DNA of 64,000 bases, taken from NCBI GenBank assembly GCA_029532625.1, contig JARFXM010000009.1, positions 3,658,001 to 3,722,000 on the forward strand, in the 5' to 3' direction. The position numbers and the translations under genes are program-made. Source of the DNA: Lomentospora prolificans (Eukaryota > Ascomycota > Sordariomycetes > Microascales > Microascaceae). Position 1 is the first letter of the stretch; every line of letters begins with the position of its first letter. The notes below the pieces were generated by a model. The model was not told the origin of the DNA and made no database searches. It saw only the letters and a program-made list of their open reading frames with translations. Positions 47,654-59,064 of this stretch are shown piece after piece.

Positions 47654-48576
47654 ATGCGATACCAATCACTAGTTGCATTAGCCCTCGCTGCTGCTACCGC
47701 CAACGCTCAGGATGCGCCCGAGACTGGGGTATGGCTGTCCTCGGCAGTACAACGCGTACTAGGCTAATTCTATACCTTAACATAGGAGCTCGGTGATGCC
47801 ACCGTCGTCAAAGATAATCCCGAGGGCCTTGTGTATAAGGCCGAGTTCCCTGAGCAGCCTTTCAGTCCTATTAGTATCGAAGGCAACGTAAAGGGTTCTC
47901 TTATCGCCAAGAGTGTGGAGGACGGAATCGAGTTCCGGGTCAAATTCGAAAATCTCCCCGCTGAAGGAGGTCCATTTGGTAAGCTTCCTGCCTCTCAATA
48001 GACCTTCATTTAACCATGACCATATGTGGCATTATTGATTGAGACTAACGTGAGCCTCTATTTCCAGGTTACCACCTTCATGTCGACCCAGTTCCGGAGG
48101 ATGGTAACTGCACCAAAACATTGGCTCATCTCGATCCCTTCATCCGCGGCGAGGCAACACCTTGCAACCCGGATGCCCCTGCGACCTGCCAGGTCGGCGA
48201 CCTGAGCGGCAAGCACGGAGCAGCCGACTCGGGCACCACCTTTGAGGATACATACGTTGATCCATATGTAACTCTCAAGGATGGGCTTGGGTCTTTTTTC
48301 GGAAATCGCAGTGTTGTGCTGCATTTCGCTAACAAAACACGCATCACTTGCGCCAACTTTGCACTTGTGGGTGGTGATGGAGGCGAAGATGAGCCTGACC
48401 GTGAGGGGGAAGACCACGATGATACCGATGAAGCCTCTACCCCTAGTACTGGGAGCAACTCCACAATTACCCCTACTCCTAGCGCACCCGCAGAAACCAA
48501 TCCGTCAGAGGGCAGCGCTGCAGTGAGCAGCATATCACTGATTGCCGCCCTCGCCGCCGCAGTCTTCGCCCTCTAA
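47654..48576 (+). CDS. Secreted GPI-anchored superoxide dismutase, SOD5-like (Cu type)
   Basis: Three exons, 47654-47728, 47786-47978 and 48068-48576, give 258 residues. Introns: 57 nt (GTATGG to CATAG) and 89 nt (GTAAGC to TCCAG). Residues 1-18 are a signal peptide (MRYQSLVALALAAATANA). Copper-binding histidines are visible at 92 and 94 (YHLHVDP), 110 (AHLDP) and 175 (VVLHF). Cysteines 104, 122, 130 and 184 can form disulfides; CQVGDLSGKHG and FFGNRSVVLH are typical of fungal cell-surface dismutases. A Ser/Thr-rich stalk and a hydrophobic tail (AVSSISLIAALAAAVFAL) indicate a GPI anchor. It converts superoxide to oxygen and peroxide at the cell surface, protecting the fungus from oxidative bursts. 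The zinc-site ligands of ordinary Cu/Zn enzymes seem absent. Confidence 0.88.
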
Positions 48577-49592
48577 CCGGCATTCCCCCATATTACAGGC
48601 GGTACGTTCGTGGCTCTCCTTAAAGAAGTCCCTCACGGACCTCCTCTTTAGTACGAGTCATGCGGCACCTTCTCGTCCGCCATCTTCTCATGTTTGGATG
48701 GGGAAAGAGGGTTGAAAGGGCGCCGCTCAGGGATAAGCCACCGTGACTAGAGTCTCACCCGAACGTGTGCCCATCTCCTAGATCTTACCAAATTGGACAG
48801 CAATGTTTCTTAATGCCGTAAGATACTCAAATATATGTATGCTATCTGCGAACATCACAATCCAGCAATATTCCACTGAAGAGGAACTGTCGAGGCGTAT
48901 CAGATATAATCTTCGAGAAGACATAATAATCGGGTTCAACTAGAGGACTCTCAGAAAATTTCATGTCAACGTGAGCAACCTGCACTATTTAGTCCGACTT
49001 CTCAATATTGAGAGGACATCAAGGCAGAAAATCGAGGGACTAAAAGTTATCGGTACCACAAGCCTCCATCTCGTATTTGTCCACGCTGCGTATCTATCCC
49101 GTGAATCTTTTTGCACAAATTTCGTTACGCGCCCTTCTGTGCCATACTAGAAGCTTGAACAATATCGGTGAACTCCCGGTTCGCTTTGACTACACGAGTC
49201 AATGGTTATATGTCGGTGACCGAAGGCCATAAACCGCACACAGAAATCTCTTCTACCAAAATGACGGTGAGCAACTGCGCCCCGGCGGGTTCTTCGTCTA
49301 GGTAGAACAAGGAGAGATCGGCACAGTAATGGCTATCATATTACTCGATAATCACGTGGGACACAAGCTATATTGAATATCCACGGATGTCCAGGAGAAC
49401 TTCTGGGCCTATATTCTGACTACCGCGCCTCTTTCGACCTGTATTTCTCGGCTGCGAACGGCGTGGGACCCGAGAGAAGACTCAACGTTGAAAATCTGAT
49501 AAAAGCTCGATTACTATATGAGATAACGGCATGACGGCGGCACGGGGTGCACCCTCTAACCAGGAATCGCTCACCTCAGGTCGCCAATCGCC
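48577..49592. other. Intergenic between convergent superoxide dismutase and CVNH genes
   Basis: About 1 kb, presumed to hold both 3' UTRs. A CACGTG hexamer is at 49353-49358. Nothing else was recognised. Confidence 0.55.
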
Positions 49593-50478
49593 CTAGCCAA
49601 CCCTCTCACCGTAATGGCCAAGGCAGTTGAGAATGCCATCATCATTTCCAACAATTGTGTCTACAGATACAGGAATAGTGATTAGAGAAGGTCAATACTA
49701 TTCAATGGCTTTGCCTGCACCCAGGTTGACGTCACGGAGCTCCTCCTTTTATCCAGGTTGCGCTTGAGGATGCAATAGGAAGGTACAAATAACTGGGGGA
49801 TTGGAGCGAAACGGAGAAGGCTCACCTAGATCTATGCTTGAGTTGATGACCTCAGTTTGGTCCTTCTTCGTGCACCCGCATGCCAGAATGGATGTCATGG
49901 CGGGAAGGTCAGGGAGGATATCTCCAGAACCACCTCCCTCATTCTCATTAGGAACAGGCAAGAACCTATCCGGGACGCAACTTCGGCAGCTACCGAAGAA
50001 TTTACCCCTTTAGACCAACGTTTGTCAGAATTGGGCCAGGAACTCGAATAGTTTAGGAATGCGGCGTTGCGGATTCTGTCGAATTCAAACGTACTGTTCT
50101 CTGGATACAAGAGCGCCATCCGCATTGCCAATACATTGGTTAAGGTCTAGTCTTGATTCGACATGGTTCCCTGCTTTGTTGCGGCATTCGGCGTGCATCA
50201 CGGAGCTGTCGCGTTGTACGAACCACTGTCCATGTTTTGATTAGCCTTCGTGATACTTCTCACCGACGCTTGGGGACTACACATTCCTTCAAGCTACTCG
50301 GGAGACCGGGTCCTGGCTTCTTCAGGGCAGTACATCTTTTTCTCCCTGCCTACAGTTCTAACTCATCCATGGATTGGTTTTGACTTACGTTTGGCTTACA
50401 GGAGTTGAAAAATCCTTGAGAAGCGACCACCTCCGAGAACACGGCAATGCCACACGCTATGACGGTGAAGACTTTCAT
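49593..50478 (-). CDS. Secreted cyanovirin-N homology (CVNH) lectin
   Basis: Four minus-strand exons, 50478-50389, 50225-50095, 50007-49826 and 49660-49593, give 156 residues; all junctions keep the frame. Introns are 163 nt (GTAAGT, ggctaatc, GGACAG), 87 nt (GTACGT to TCTAAAG), and 165 nt (GTGAGC to CTGTAG). Residues 1-20 form a signal peptide (MKVFTVIACGIAVFSEVVAS). Two CVNH repeats follow, each with a Cys-start strand and a signature loop: LDLNQCIGNADGAL at 56-69 and IDLDTIVGNDDGIL at 132-145. Cysteines stand at 44, 61, 81, 84, 117, 119 and 147. CVNH proteins bind mannose-type glycans; roles in fungi are poorly known. The second repeat carries a polar insert ENEGGGSGD at 95-103. No single long open frame reveals this gene. 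Confidence 0.8.
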
Positions 50479-50869
50479 GATAACTAGATATCTAGGTAAG
50501 AAATTTGGGAAGCACCGCAAGTAAGAATCGGGGCCTAGGGAAGATGGCAACGAAGGCAGAGCGGGTGTTCAAAAAGAAAGCAAGTGTTTAGCAACAGAGG
50601 AGGGGTGCCGACTCTTGCCTTAGCTGCCCAGGGAAAGGGCTAACGCTGCCTTTTAATATCCGCCACCCTCACGGAGTTCTATTGCATCTAGTTAGGTGCG
50701 TCTCGACACCCACGATAAGTACGCCATGGAATGATGATAGGCTAATACACCAAGCGGGAGGGGGGCATGGCATAGGGTGAAACCTCATCAACTCCGTCCT
50801 GTTAACCTAGTAGGAGGGGCGCCAAGCCAATGTACTGGATTTCCACGTCCTAGTTCCGTGAGATCCCGC

Positions 50870-51326
50870 ATGAATGCCTTTCTCTCCCGGAATTATCAAG
50901 GTCGATTAGCAGACGGTCTCTTCCCTAATAACCTCGAATCGCTCATTTATCGTATCCAAGCGGCGACATCGACCAGTTCAACCCGCTGTGCGTCTCGTAC
51001 AGGTCATCCTTTCATAGGATGAATTGGATGTCTATTACTCCTTCTACAATGGCCTGATTGAAGGGATCCATGACCCTGGTTCGCCATCCAAGCGGGGCGG
51101 TAACTTGACTTTTGATGAACCGACGTACGGTAGTCTGAATGTTTTGCAGAATGATTTTCATCCCGCCCCCCTCTATTTACCCGCACCTTTCGCCGGGTGT
51201 GCTGTGTTCTCAGATCCCAGAGGAAATAAAGCAGAACATCGCACCCACGGATACGCGCGTGTCAACCGATCTATGGCGTCCCTTACTCAGGAAGCCCGGA
51301 CAAATAAGGTTGGCGAGGGCAGCTAA
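50870..51326 (+). pseudogene. Possible coding relic or unrecognised small gene
   Basis: Two adjacent plus-strand frames read like protein: one from an ATG at 50870 (MNAFLSRNYQGRLADGLFPN, ending before 51020) and one from about 51020 (DELDVYYSFYNGLIEGIHDP onward) to a TAA at 51324-51326. A CTTTCATAG acceptor-like site lies between them near 51010-51018, and TCGTACAG lies near 50995. I recognise no family and cannot choose a donor, so this may be a decayed gene or chance. Confidence 0.2.
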
Positions 51327-53007
51327 GTGCTTGCGATGCCCTTCAGAAGACGTGTCATCGGCAGGTTAGACCGGGACGCTTACAATCTCTAGAATTGGTC
51401 CGACGGTAAATATCGAGAACCCGAACATAGATAAAGGGGGGCGGTGGGGAAGGGAGAATCAAGGCGTTCGTCTTCAGTGTTCCTAAGAATAGATTCGACC
51501 ATACCTCGACGTGTGCTTCGGTTTAGAGAAGGGGGAACGGGGCGGTCTGTGGGTGTTAGCCCGGGCCATCATTGCACCCGGAGCCAACCTTTGGTATTGA
51601 GAAGCCGTATTGGAGTTGGAGGGAGGCTGGGCATATTAATTCATTTAAGGTTGTGCGAAATATCAGCAATTAAGAAAAGCTCACCACCATCAGATATAAC
51701 ATTGAGCCAATTAAAGGGACTTCACTTTGCAGCAGAGCAACTTCGATGCTTGTAGTACAGTTCGTTAGAGGGCCATTCCACTTACATGATTGGGCCCATT
51801 TCCTTCGGGGTTGGACACGTTTACACCTTTGAAAACAAGACTTTATATCATACAGTCAGGCTTATAGATCCATCCATGGATGTCAGGCTGTTACCCCTGT
51901 CATTGTTTTGCTAGCACCTCTCGTCCAACGGCCGATATACGAATGTACGGGCGTGTAGACTAAGTATTAATTTACACATAGCATCTGTGAGGCAAGCAAA
52001 GAAAATGAGTAGGTATTTCTAGTATCAAATGCTCTTCTGCTTGAGCCGACCCGAAAGTGGGATCCAATCTATGATAGCCATCGAAAGAAAAGACCTTAGG
52101 GTTGCAGGTCGCCATTTCTTGGTGTACACTGGTCGATTTAATCTTGCCATACGACCAGCCGAAGAACCACGGCGCTACAAGAAGGGACAGTCGACGGGTG
52201 CGTTTGGCCCTGGCACAGACTCAGACATCGCGTTTCAAATGTTTCCTGACGCAATGAACACAGGCCGATCGTGGACGTATTAAACCCTTCCCAACGCTGA
52301 CGAAGGCGAATTCATATTCTCTCCCCTGGTAGCTGATCGGAAATTTGCCCGGCCACGGTCTCCCTGCGCCCATTTGGCAGTGGAAAACAGCTTAAGGCTG
52401 GCGGACGCCACGTTGTGATGGTAATCCACATGGCCGGCTTTCCCGGCGAAATCGCTCAGCCCGTCCGCTCACATCTCCGGCGCCCACAGTCGTGCTATTC
52501 ACACCACATTATAACTCATTTACGAATCCCCTGCTATGTGCTCTTGAACTCTCGTCCCTCCAGCGGGACGTTTTGAGACTCGCTATCGAGTTGTCGTCAT
52601 CTTTCCATCTTCGAGACGTGTGCCAGATATGCCAGTGGAGAGACAATCCTTCGTTATAGCCATGCGGCGATAAAACCTCACCTATCACATTTCCCAGCGG
52701 CATTGTTGGAGTATTCAAACCTATCAGAGCTTAAGAGTATTACGAAGTACATGATAGGTCCATCGGTTGTGAATGTTGTGCAAGTCAGGCGTCATGCCCC
52801 ATAGCACCAATGGTCTAAATGTGCCGCTAGCTAATGCCAATGATCTCTTGCGGCGCAAAGCTAAAACGAGTTTAGGTTAGGACGCCGGCTGCTCGACCCC
52901 TGACCTTGCTCGCTCATCACTAGACGGGAGTTAAATGTTAGCGCGCATGCCTACCTAAGCTGGGAGGATGGGCCTGGCCTATTATGTCTGGAGACGAAGG
53001 GGCTTTG

Positions 53008-53064
53008 CCTTTTTTTTCCTTTTTCTTTTCTTTTTTTTTTTTTTTTTTTTTTCTTTTCTTTTCC
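53008..53064. repeat. Poly-T tract (longest run 22)
   Basis: T-rich low-complexity stretch with a few C; the longest pure run is 22 T at 53031-53052. Confidence 0.9.
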
Positions 53065-53500
53065 TCAAAATGTCGACTTGATTCGCTTCTCTCCTCCCGA
53101 ACGAAAAAGACGATCATCAAGTAAACTTGATTCCTGAAGGCGTTCAATAACCTAAGGTTCCACATCTACGAGATATGGGCCAGCACTAGTCTTCTCGCCC
53201 TAGGTAGCAGTGTACGCCCGAGGCCTATGACGAAGGCATATTGATCATAAAAGCATGGGCAACACTAGTTACTACAGTAGACAGACCGATCCAGAAATTT
53301 CATTTGCCTAACCTATCAAGTGTCCCGACTTGCGAAGAAAACAGGTCTTTTCGATGCGAGGCTAGGTTGTGATCTTCATATTCGCGATGCTTCGGAAATA
53401 TCTTTAGGCCTCGCTAAGGTTCTCGCTCGGGCCCGAGATGTCAGTCTTGAATACCTTCTAGAAAGTAGATGATTGACTCTTTGTTCATTGGTGTTCGAGG

Positions 53501-56500
53501 GGAGAGGCGTTCTTAACCCTTTCCCAGAAGAGCGGAATGGTCCACCCCAGGGATCGAGGAGATCACATCTTCCCGACGAGCTCCGGCCCTGGTAGGGTAA
53601 CGCAGCATACTAGAGATGGTACAGCACAGCTTTCGTGTACCGCAACAAAGGCCAATGGTCTCTGTCTCTTTGGGGGCTTCATATGGCTAGACAACCCGCG
53701 GTTTCCTCCTCAGTGTCGGAAAATGGAGATTTTCGCTTGTGCTTGTGGTTGGAAGCACCCCAACCTGAAAGGGCATACCTATTCCAGTCTCTTTGGCTTG
53801 CACGTCGTTGAATTCGCCTTGGTAATCGTTTAGCACCTGGTTCTCATCATGGGTTAGTGGATTCGCTGATTTTATCTAGGGCCGAGTGCGAAGCGGACCG
53901 ACGATCTGAGCAAGTATGACTTACGTCGTGTAAGAACTGGCTGGACGCAAAGAACTTCTTCAGTTGAGCTATTTGCGTGGATCAAGACCGAGCTCAGATG
54001 AGAGAAGATCGTTCATTCGCGAGATATACCTTGATACCTCATCGCTAGCGGAGTAAGCTGAGAATGTCGAACTCCAAATTTCTGATTTTCGTATTCCGGT
54101 GACACTCTCAGGAAGTTTCGAAAGTGATGCGCAGATTCAAAGCCATAGAGATGGATGATGGTGATCTATCCCCCATTGTCGTCCTCCAGATGGGGCTGTC
54201 AAATCGTTCGAGAACCTTGCTTAGAATGAGCCTCGACTTAGCTCGGAAGAAGGTGAGGTGGGAGACCGTTTCCACGTCTTCATTTATCTGCACAACATCT
54301 GAGTTATCTGGACCAAAGATGATGCATTTGGTCCATGCTCGCTCTCATCACAATTTCACCAAGCCGCTGAATCTGGAGGAGCAGTGCGTGGAAACGGATC
54401 GAATCCGACCAAGAACATCGCTTGTCCAACCCTGTCGATGCGCGGAATGGCGTAGAATCTATCGGTGGATAAAGTATGCTTGGCATTCGCAACTTTTGCA
54501 CTTGAATCCTAGAGACCATCATGGTGAGTCACCTAGCTAGTCGAATCTGTGCATATTATATGCTTCAAGAGCTGTGCATCCATCCGCGTCCCGTAACCCG
54601 TGGAACTAGAAGACGGCGAGCCATGACATAGCCACGAGTTAGCACAGACATTCCGTAGACTCCAGTGGCTATCTCTGTATCGATGTTGACCAACTTAGCA
54701 AGGGGTTGTTTACAGTCCCAATGGCACTATGACGTCCGAGATCTAGTTGCATACCAGGAGGCCAACGAGAGGTTTACAGGCTCTCGTAATGATAACCTTC
54801 GTAGATACTAGGCTTATATTGATGTAAACTAAAAAGGACTTCGACGGTAATCGACACTATATGTACATGTAAGTTCGAGCCAGAGGAGTAGGCGGATAGG
54901 GAAGCGTGCGCCGATGCTCTGAGGTCGAGCAAACGGACTAGTTAACTCAGGAGGAACACGAGGAGCCCCTCCTCGTATGGCTCTTAGGCGTTTTCTAACA
55001 ACGGTATGAACTAACAAGATAACAATCACCTCTTAGGCACATACATAGATGTGATCGTTGAGCCTGTTTTCCTAACTTCTTTCCATTTCCTTCTCCGGGT
55101 TATCACCCTCCAATTATGGGCGGACTTGACCATTCGATAAACCCATAGAATTCCACGGGCACATCAAACCCGAGCACTCGGGCAAAAATAAAACATCGCC
55201 GAGAAAGTGGGGAGTTGCAAGGAGAAAGTCGTTGCCATACGGTCGAATTTTTCCCATGGCATTTGTCGCTTCTAGAATTCAAGGGCTGATGACCGAGGCT
55301 CTACCCGAAGCTTGTGCTAAAAACTCCAGCATATCACAAGACAGCGGAGGCGAGGCGATAGATGGTGCCAACTGTAGGAGAGCTGATGGAGTCTAAGATG
55401 CAATAGCAAGTGAGCGGATAGGCAATCCGGCATTGTGAAATGTGAATGGGTGCTTTTGCTTACGGATTCATGAACCAAGTCCACCAGATCGCAGCAGCAA
55501 GACAGGCCGCGAATCACATCAACTGTGGTTTCGCCCCCGTTGCTGCAAAATACCCAACCACCAGCGACCTATCTCTGGATCCCTAAATTAAAGGGCTCAT
55601 GAGCTGACCTTGCTCTAGGGACAATGGATCCCTTACGGATGAGGCTGAAGGTGCGACGGATCTGCTAAGAAGGGGTCGTAGTAGAACCATGGGGTCTGTA
55701 TGGACATTGAGCTATTTTGCCTTTCGAGTTCGCCGAGGCGCTCATCGCATTGACTCAACTGGAGATATCGTAGCGCATCATTGGAGAGCCTGCCAATGCA
55801 TGTAGAGGAACTGGAAATATGTGGGCATCCTTCCGAGACGACTGTCGTGGATCTCATCCGATGCTCACACTTTGGGCTGCCTTCTACGTCGATCAAGTAT
55901 GGCGTGCCATAAAGGGAGACAGCTGGCTCGAAAATGCTAGCAATTAATCATGACTACGCGTGTAATCGGTGGACCGATACGGTAAAAATTTCCCTGTCGG
56001 TATTCCCTTGTAGCGGAATTTTCCCTGTTCTCCTACCTCCGTCAGGATGTAGACGCCCTTGGCACGTTCCTTTCGAAGGTTCGAAGCATTCTTCCTATTC
56101 CCTTTTGAGTCGCACCGCATCTAAACTGATGAAGATCCTTGATTGCCAAACTTCGCCGACATTGCAGTCTTCTCTCAACCTCCGCGTACGCAGTCTGCAT
56201 GTCACCGAGTAAAATGGTATACTTGGGATGGACGGGTCAACCCATGTGCTCAGATGCGCCCGTTCGCAAGTCCCTACATGTATGGTGCGATGGGGCATCG
56301 CATCTCTCTACCCGCCGCGCTTGGTCTGCCTGCAAGTATTGGTGGTTCATGGTTGCGGGCGTGATCAATGCCTCGAGTTCCAAGGGTCTAATAACTGTGT
56401 ACGCTGGCTGCTCTTGAAACAATGCCACGCATTGGTACGCTAGTTTCTACCCCTTATCCCTGCCCTGCTGCGAGAACTTGTTGTCACCGTCAACGCTGGC

Positions 56501-58980
56501 CTGGCGAGGTGGCATTGGCTAGCTGGTATGTGGATTTTTCGAGATGGCCAGCCGTCTGCGAAGAGACGGCCGGGTGCGAAAGGGAGCAAGACAGTGAATG
56601 AGGAAAAGAAAGAGAAGCGCATGAAGCACGCTTGTCATCGCGCCCATGGATTAGTTGACACTTCTAGAGGAACAGAGCTTCTACCCTCATTGGTGCTTCA
56701 TCAGCCAGCTAGAGTAGTCTGGGGTGTTATTTTGTTGCGTGTTCGTGTTCGCGTGAAACAGAGCTGGAGGTCTGACGCTGAAAATTCTGTACCTGTGGCC
56801 TATGCGCTTCTAGACAGCCATCGCCTCTGTCCTCTCGCCTTTCTTGAATACATCAATCAATAAAGGCATCCATGGATGAGCCCCTTGCGTACAATTGCAC
56901 CAGTATTCCCCGTAATACATTGATGAACCGAGTGTCGAGCCTAGGAGCCTCACGGGCCGAACCAGAACTCGCATCCTGAGGGACGGGCAGGATCGAGGGT
57001 AACAGGCGCCAACATCAATGGACGAGGGCGAAAATAACGCGATGGACTCAAGCCAGCACTTCCCGCTGAAGGGTCAAGTCGGCTACATGCACGTACGCAG
57101 GCGCCACCATTGGTGAGAAAAGTCTGGGTGGTTCCAGCTTAATATCTCTACGTAAGAGTTAATAAAGTCTTCAGAGCCTCCTCTGGGACATCTGCGGTTG
57201 GGCGGGTTGCATTCCTAAACTCAGAAGTATTCGGGCCATGTATAGTGGAGGGGTGTAAGAAAACGGCCGCAGCACTCTCACCTACGGGGAAGATAATCCG
57301 ACAATAGTAAACGGTTGTATAGGCGCTGTCTAGGCTAAGAGAGGGGCAAAGAAAACCCACGCTCACTCTACCTGCCGGCCCAGGCACACAAACGACCCAT
57401 ATTGCACGTGGCAGGTGTTCGGGCGTTCTTCCAGTTACTCAGAAACCGGCCCTTTGAAGGCAAAGGAGGTGGGGTTTGCAGACGCATCATTCGTTCTGCA
57501 ATACGTGTCGGTCACATATCGCTTGGAGGAACGAATGCGGCATCAGGCGAGACGTTCCTTACATGTTGCCGACTGCCATGACGGGGAGATTTCCGACGGG
57601 AGGACAGAAAGCCGCCGATAGGCTCCGTTGATGCCATTTCAGCAAAGAGGCCTGTTTACTACTCTAGAAGGGTAGGAGAAAGGAAGCGAAAGAGGTATTC
57701 CACTCCACTCCATTAATCCGAATTGAAGGCAAGTGACGAGAGGAGGAGGAGGGGAGAAAAAAAAAGCAACCTTGGCCCCGATTACAGAAGCTGGACAATT
57801 TTTGAGCCTTGGCCAGCCCAGCTTTGGATGGTGCGCACTGGAAGTCCATCCCACAAACCCTCAGCGGCGTCGCCGAGCTCGAGAGCGATCAGACCCTCCC
57901 AAGAGCTTCGCAAGAGCCTGGCATGGAGATAAGATGAGGCCCACCCGAGTTATTCTCAAGTTTCCTCCATTAATTACTAGTATGAACATCCTTCACCGTG
58001 ATTCCACTGGGTGTAAAACTATTCTAGAAGGTATGATGTGATCCTCGGTCTAACATCTGATCGTGTCCAGGAGCGTTCGTGATTCATTTAGAGTATGATC
58101 GACGGAATCTTCTTGCAGCTCTTGCCTAAAACCCTACTGGGACGAGTCGTAATAAGGTACAACCCGAAGCTGTTGGTTTGTCGCGCGAGCAAGCCCTGAT
58201 TTTTTGGGGTAGGTTGGGGCCGGCTTTTAGGGCCAACATTCCGAAATGCGGGGCTAGGTACAGAGAATTGGAGAACTTTTCGACATCGGCCGTCCATCAA
58301 TGGAGTGTGGACAAGTAGGGTTCACGGAGTACATCTCGATGTATTACCTGAGATTGATGCAATATGTACCTTGCTGGGTAGTCTGATTCTGAGATTGACT
58401 ACCTTGCCTAGCGGCAAATATGCAAGGCATTTACAGAGTAGATGGACGCCATCCTCCATCATACTTCGTACTTTGTATTAACAGAGGGAAGTGCATCTGG
58501 ATTCGAGTGGTTTTGGTCCTGTGGTCCCCCGAGGTACCGAGCTTGTTGCTTTACGCACATCTAAGGTATGCCTTAATTTAGCGCCTCTTCTCTCCAGCTG
58601 GCTGTCTATGGTGGGGAGGGGAACATGGAAACCAGAGCTGGCTGTTGCTGGCTGTGCACCTGATAGATTTATCCATGGAATGGATGTGAGTCGTGGCTTC
58701 AAGTCGGCGAATTCAGCGCCATCCGCAAAGCAAATCTTGTGCCCGCATAAACGGCGGGCACAATAGTCGGCATTACATATATTGCCTCCAAAAGAAGGAA
58801 GCAAGAGAAGAAGACGGAGAAACGAATGGGATACAGAGAAACTGAGGACAGTCCCAAACTGTTCTGCTTCGACCTCCCTGTGCGGGCTCCGACGTTTGCA
58901 TTTGCTACCTAGGCAATTCGTGTAAGAGATTGATTACGTCGTTGTTCTTAGCTCCTCGCTGTTCAATTAAGTGCTTGTAA
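53501..58980. other. Gene-poor region, middle part
   Basis: About 5.5 kb without a recognisable gene. Short frames on both strands, for example 54124-54540 (plus) and 55633-55896 (minus), look like protein in places but match no family I know and are broken by stops. A CACGTG hexamer lies at 57405-57410. It may hold decayed genes. Confidence 0.4.
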
Positions 58981-58990
58981 AACAATGTAC

Positions 58991-59025
58991 AAAAAAAAAA
59001 AAAATTTAAAAAACTAAAAAATTAA

Positions 59026-59062
<37 letters not shown>
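58991..59062. repeat. Long A-rich tract ending in a 32-A run
   Basis: A-rich with short T interruptions from 58991, ending with 32 uninterrupted A at 59031-59062. It resembles a retroposed tail or a simple repeat. Confidence 0.9.

Positions 59063-59064
<2 letters not shown>

Larger units (their letters stand above)
50479..53500. other. Gene-poor region, left part
   Basis: About 3 kb right of the CVNH gene. A coding-like stretch at 50870-51326 is listed separately. A T-rich tract lies at 53008-53064. Other frames (51444-51755, 52029-52283 plus) show no domain. The first few hundred bases should include the CVNH promoter. Confidence 0.45.
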
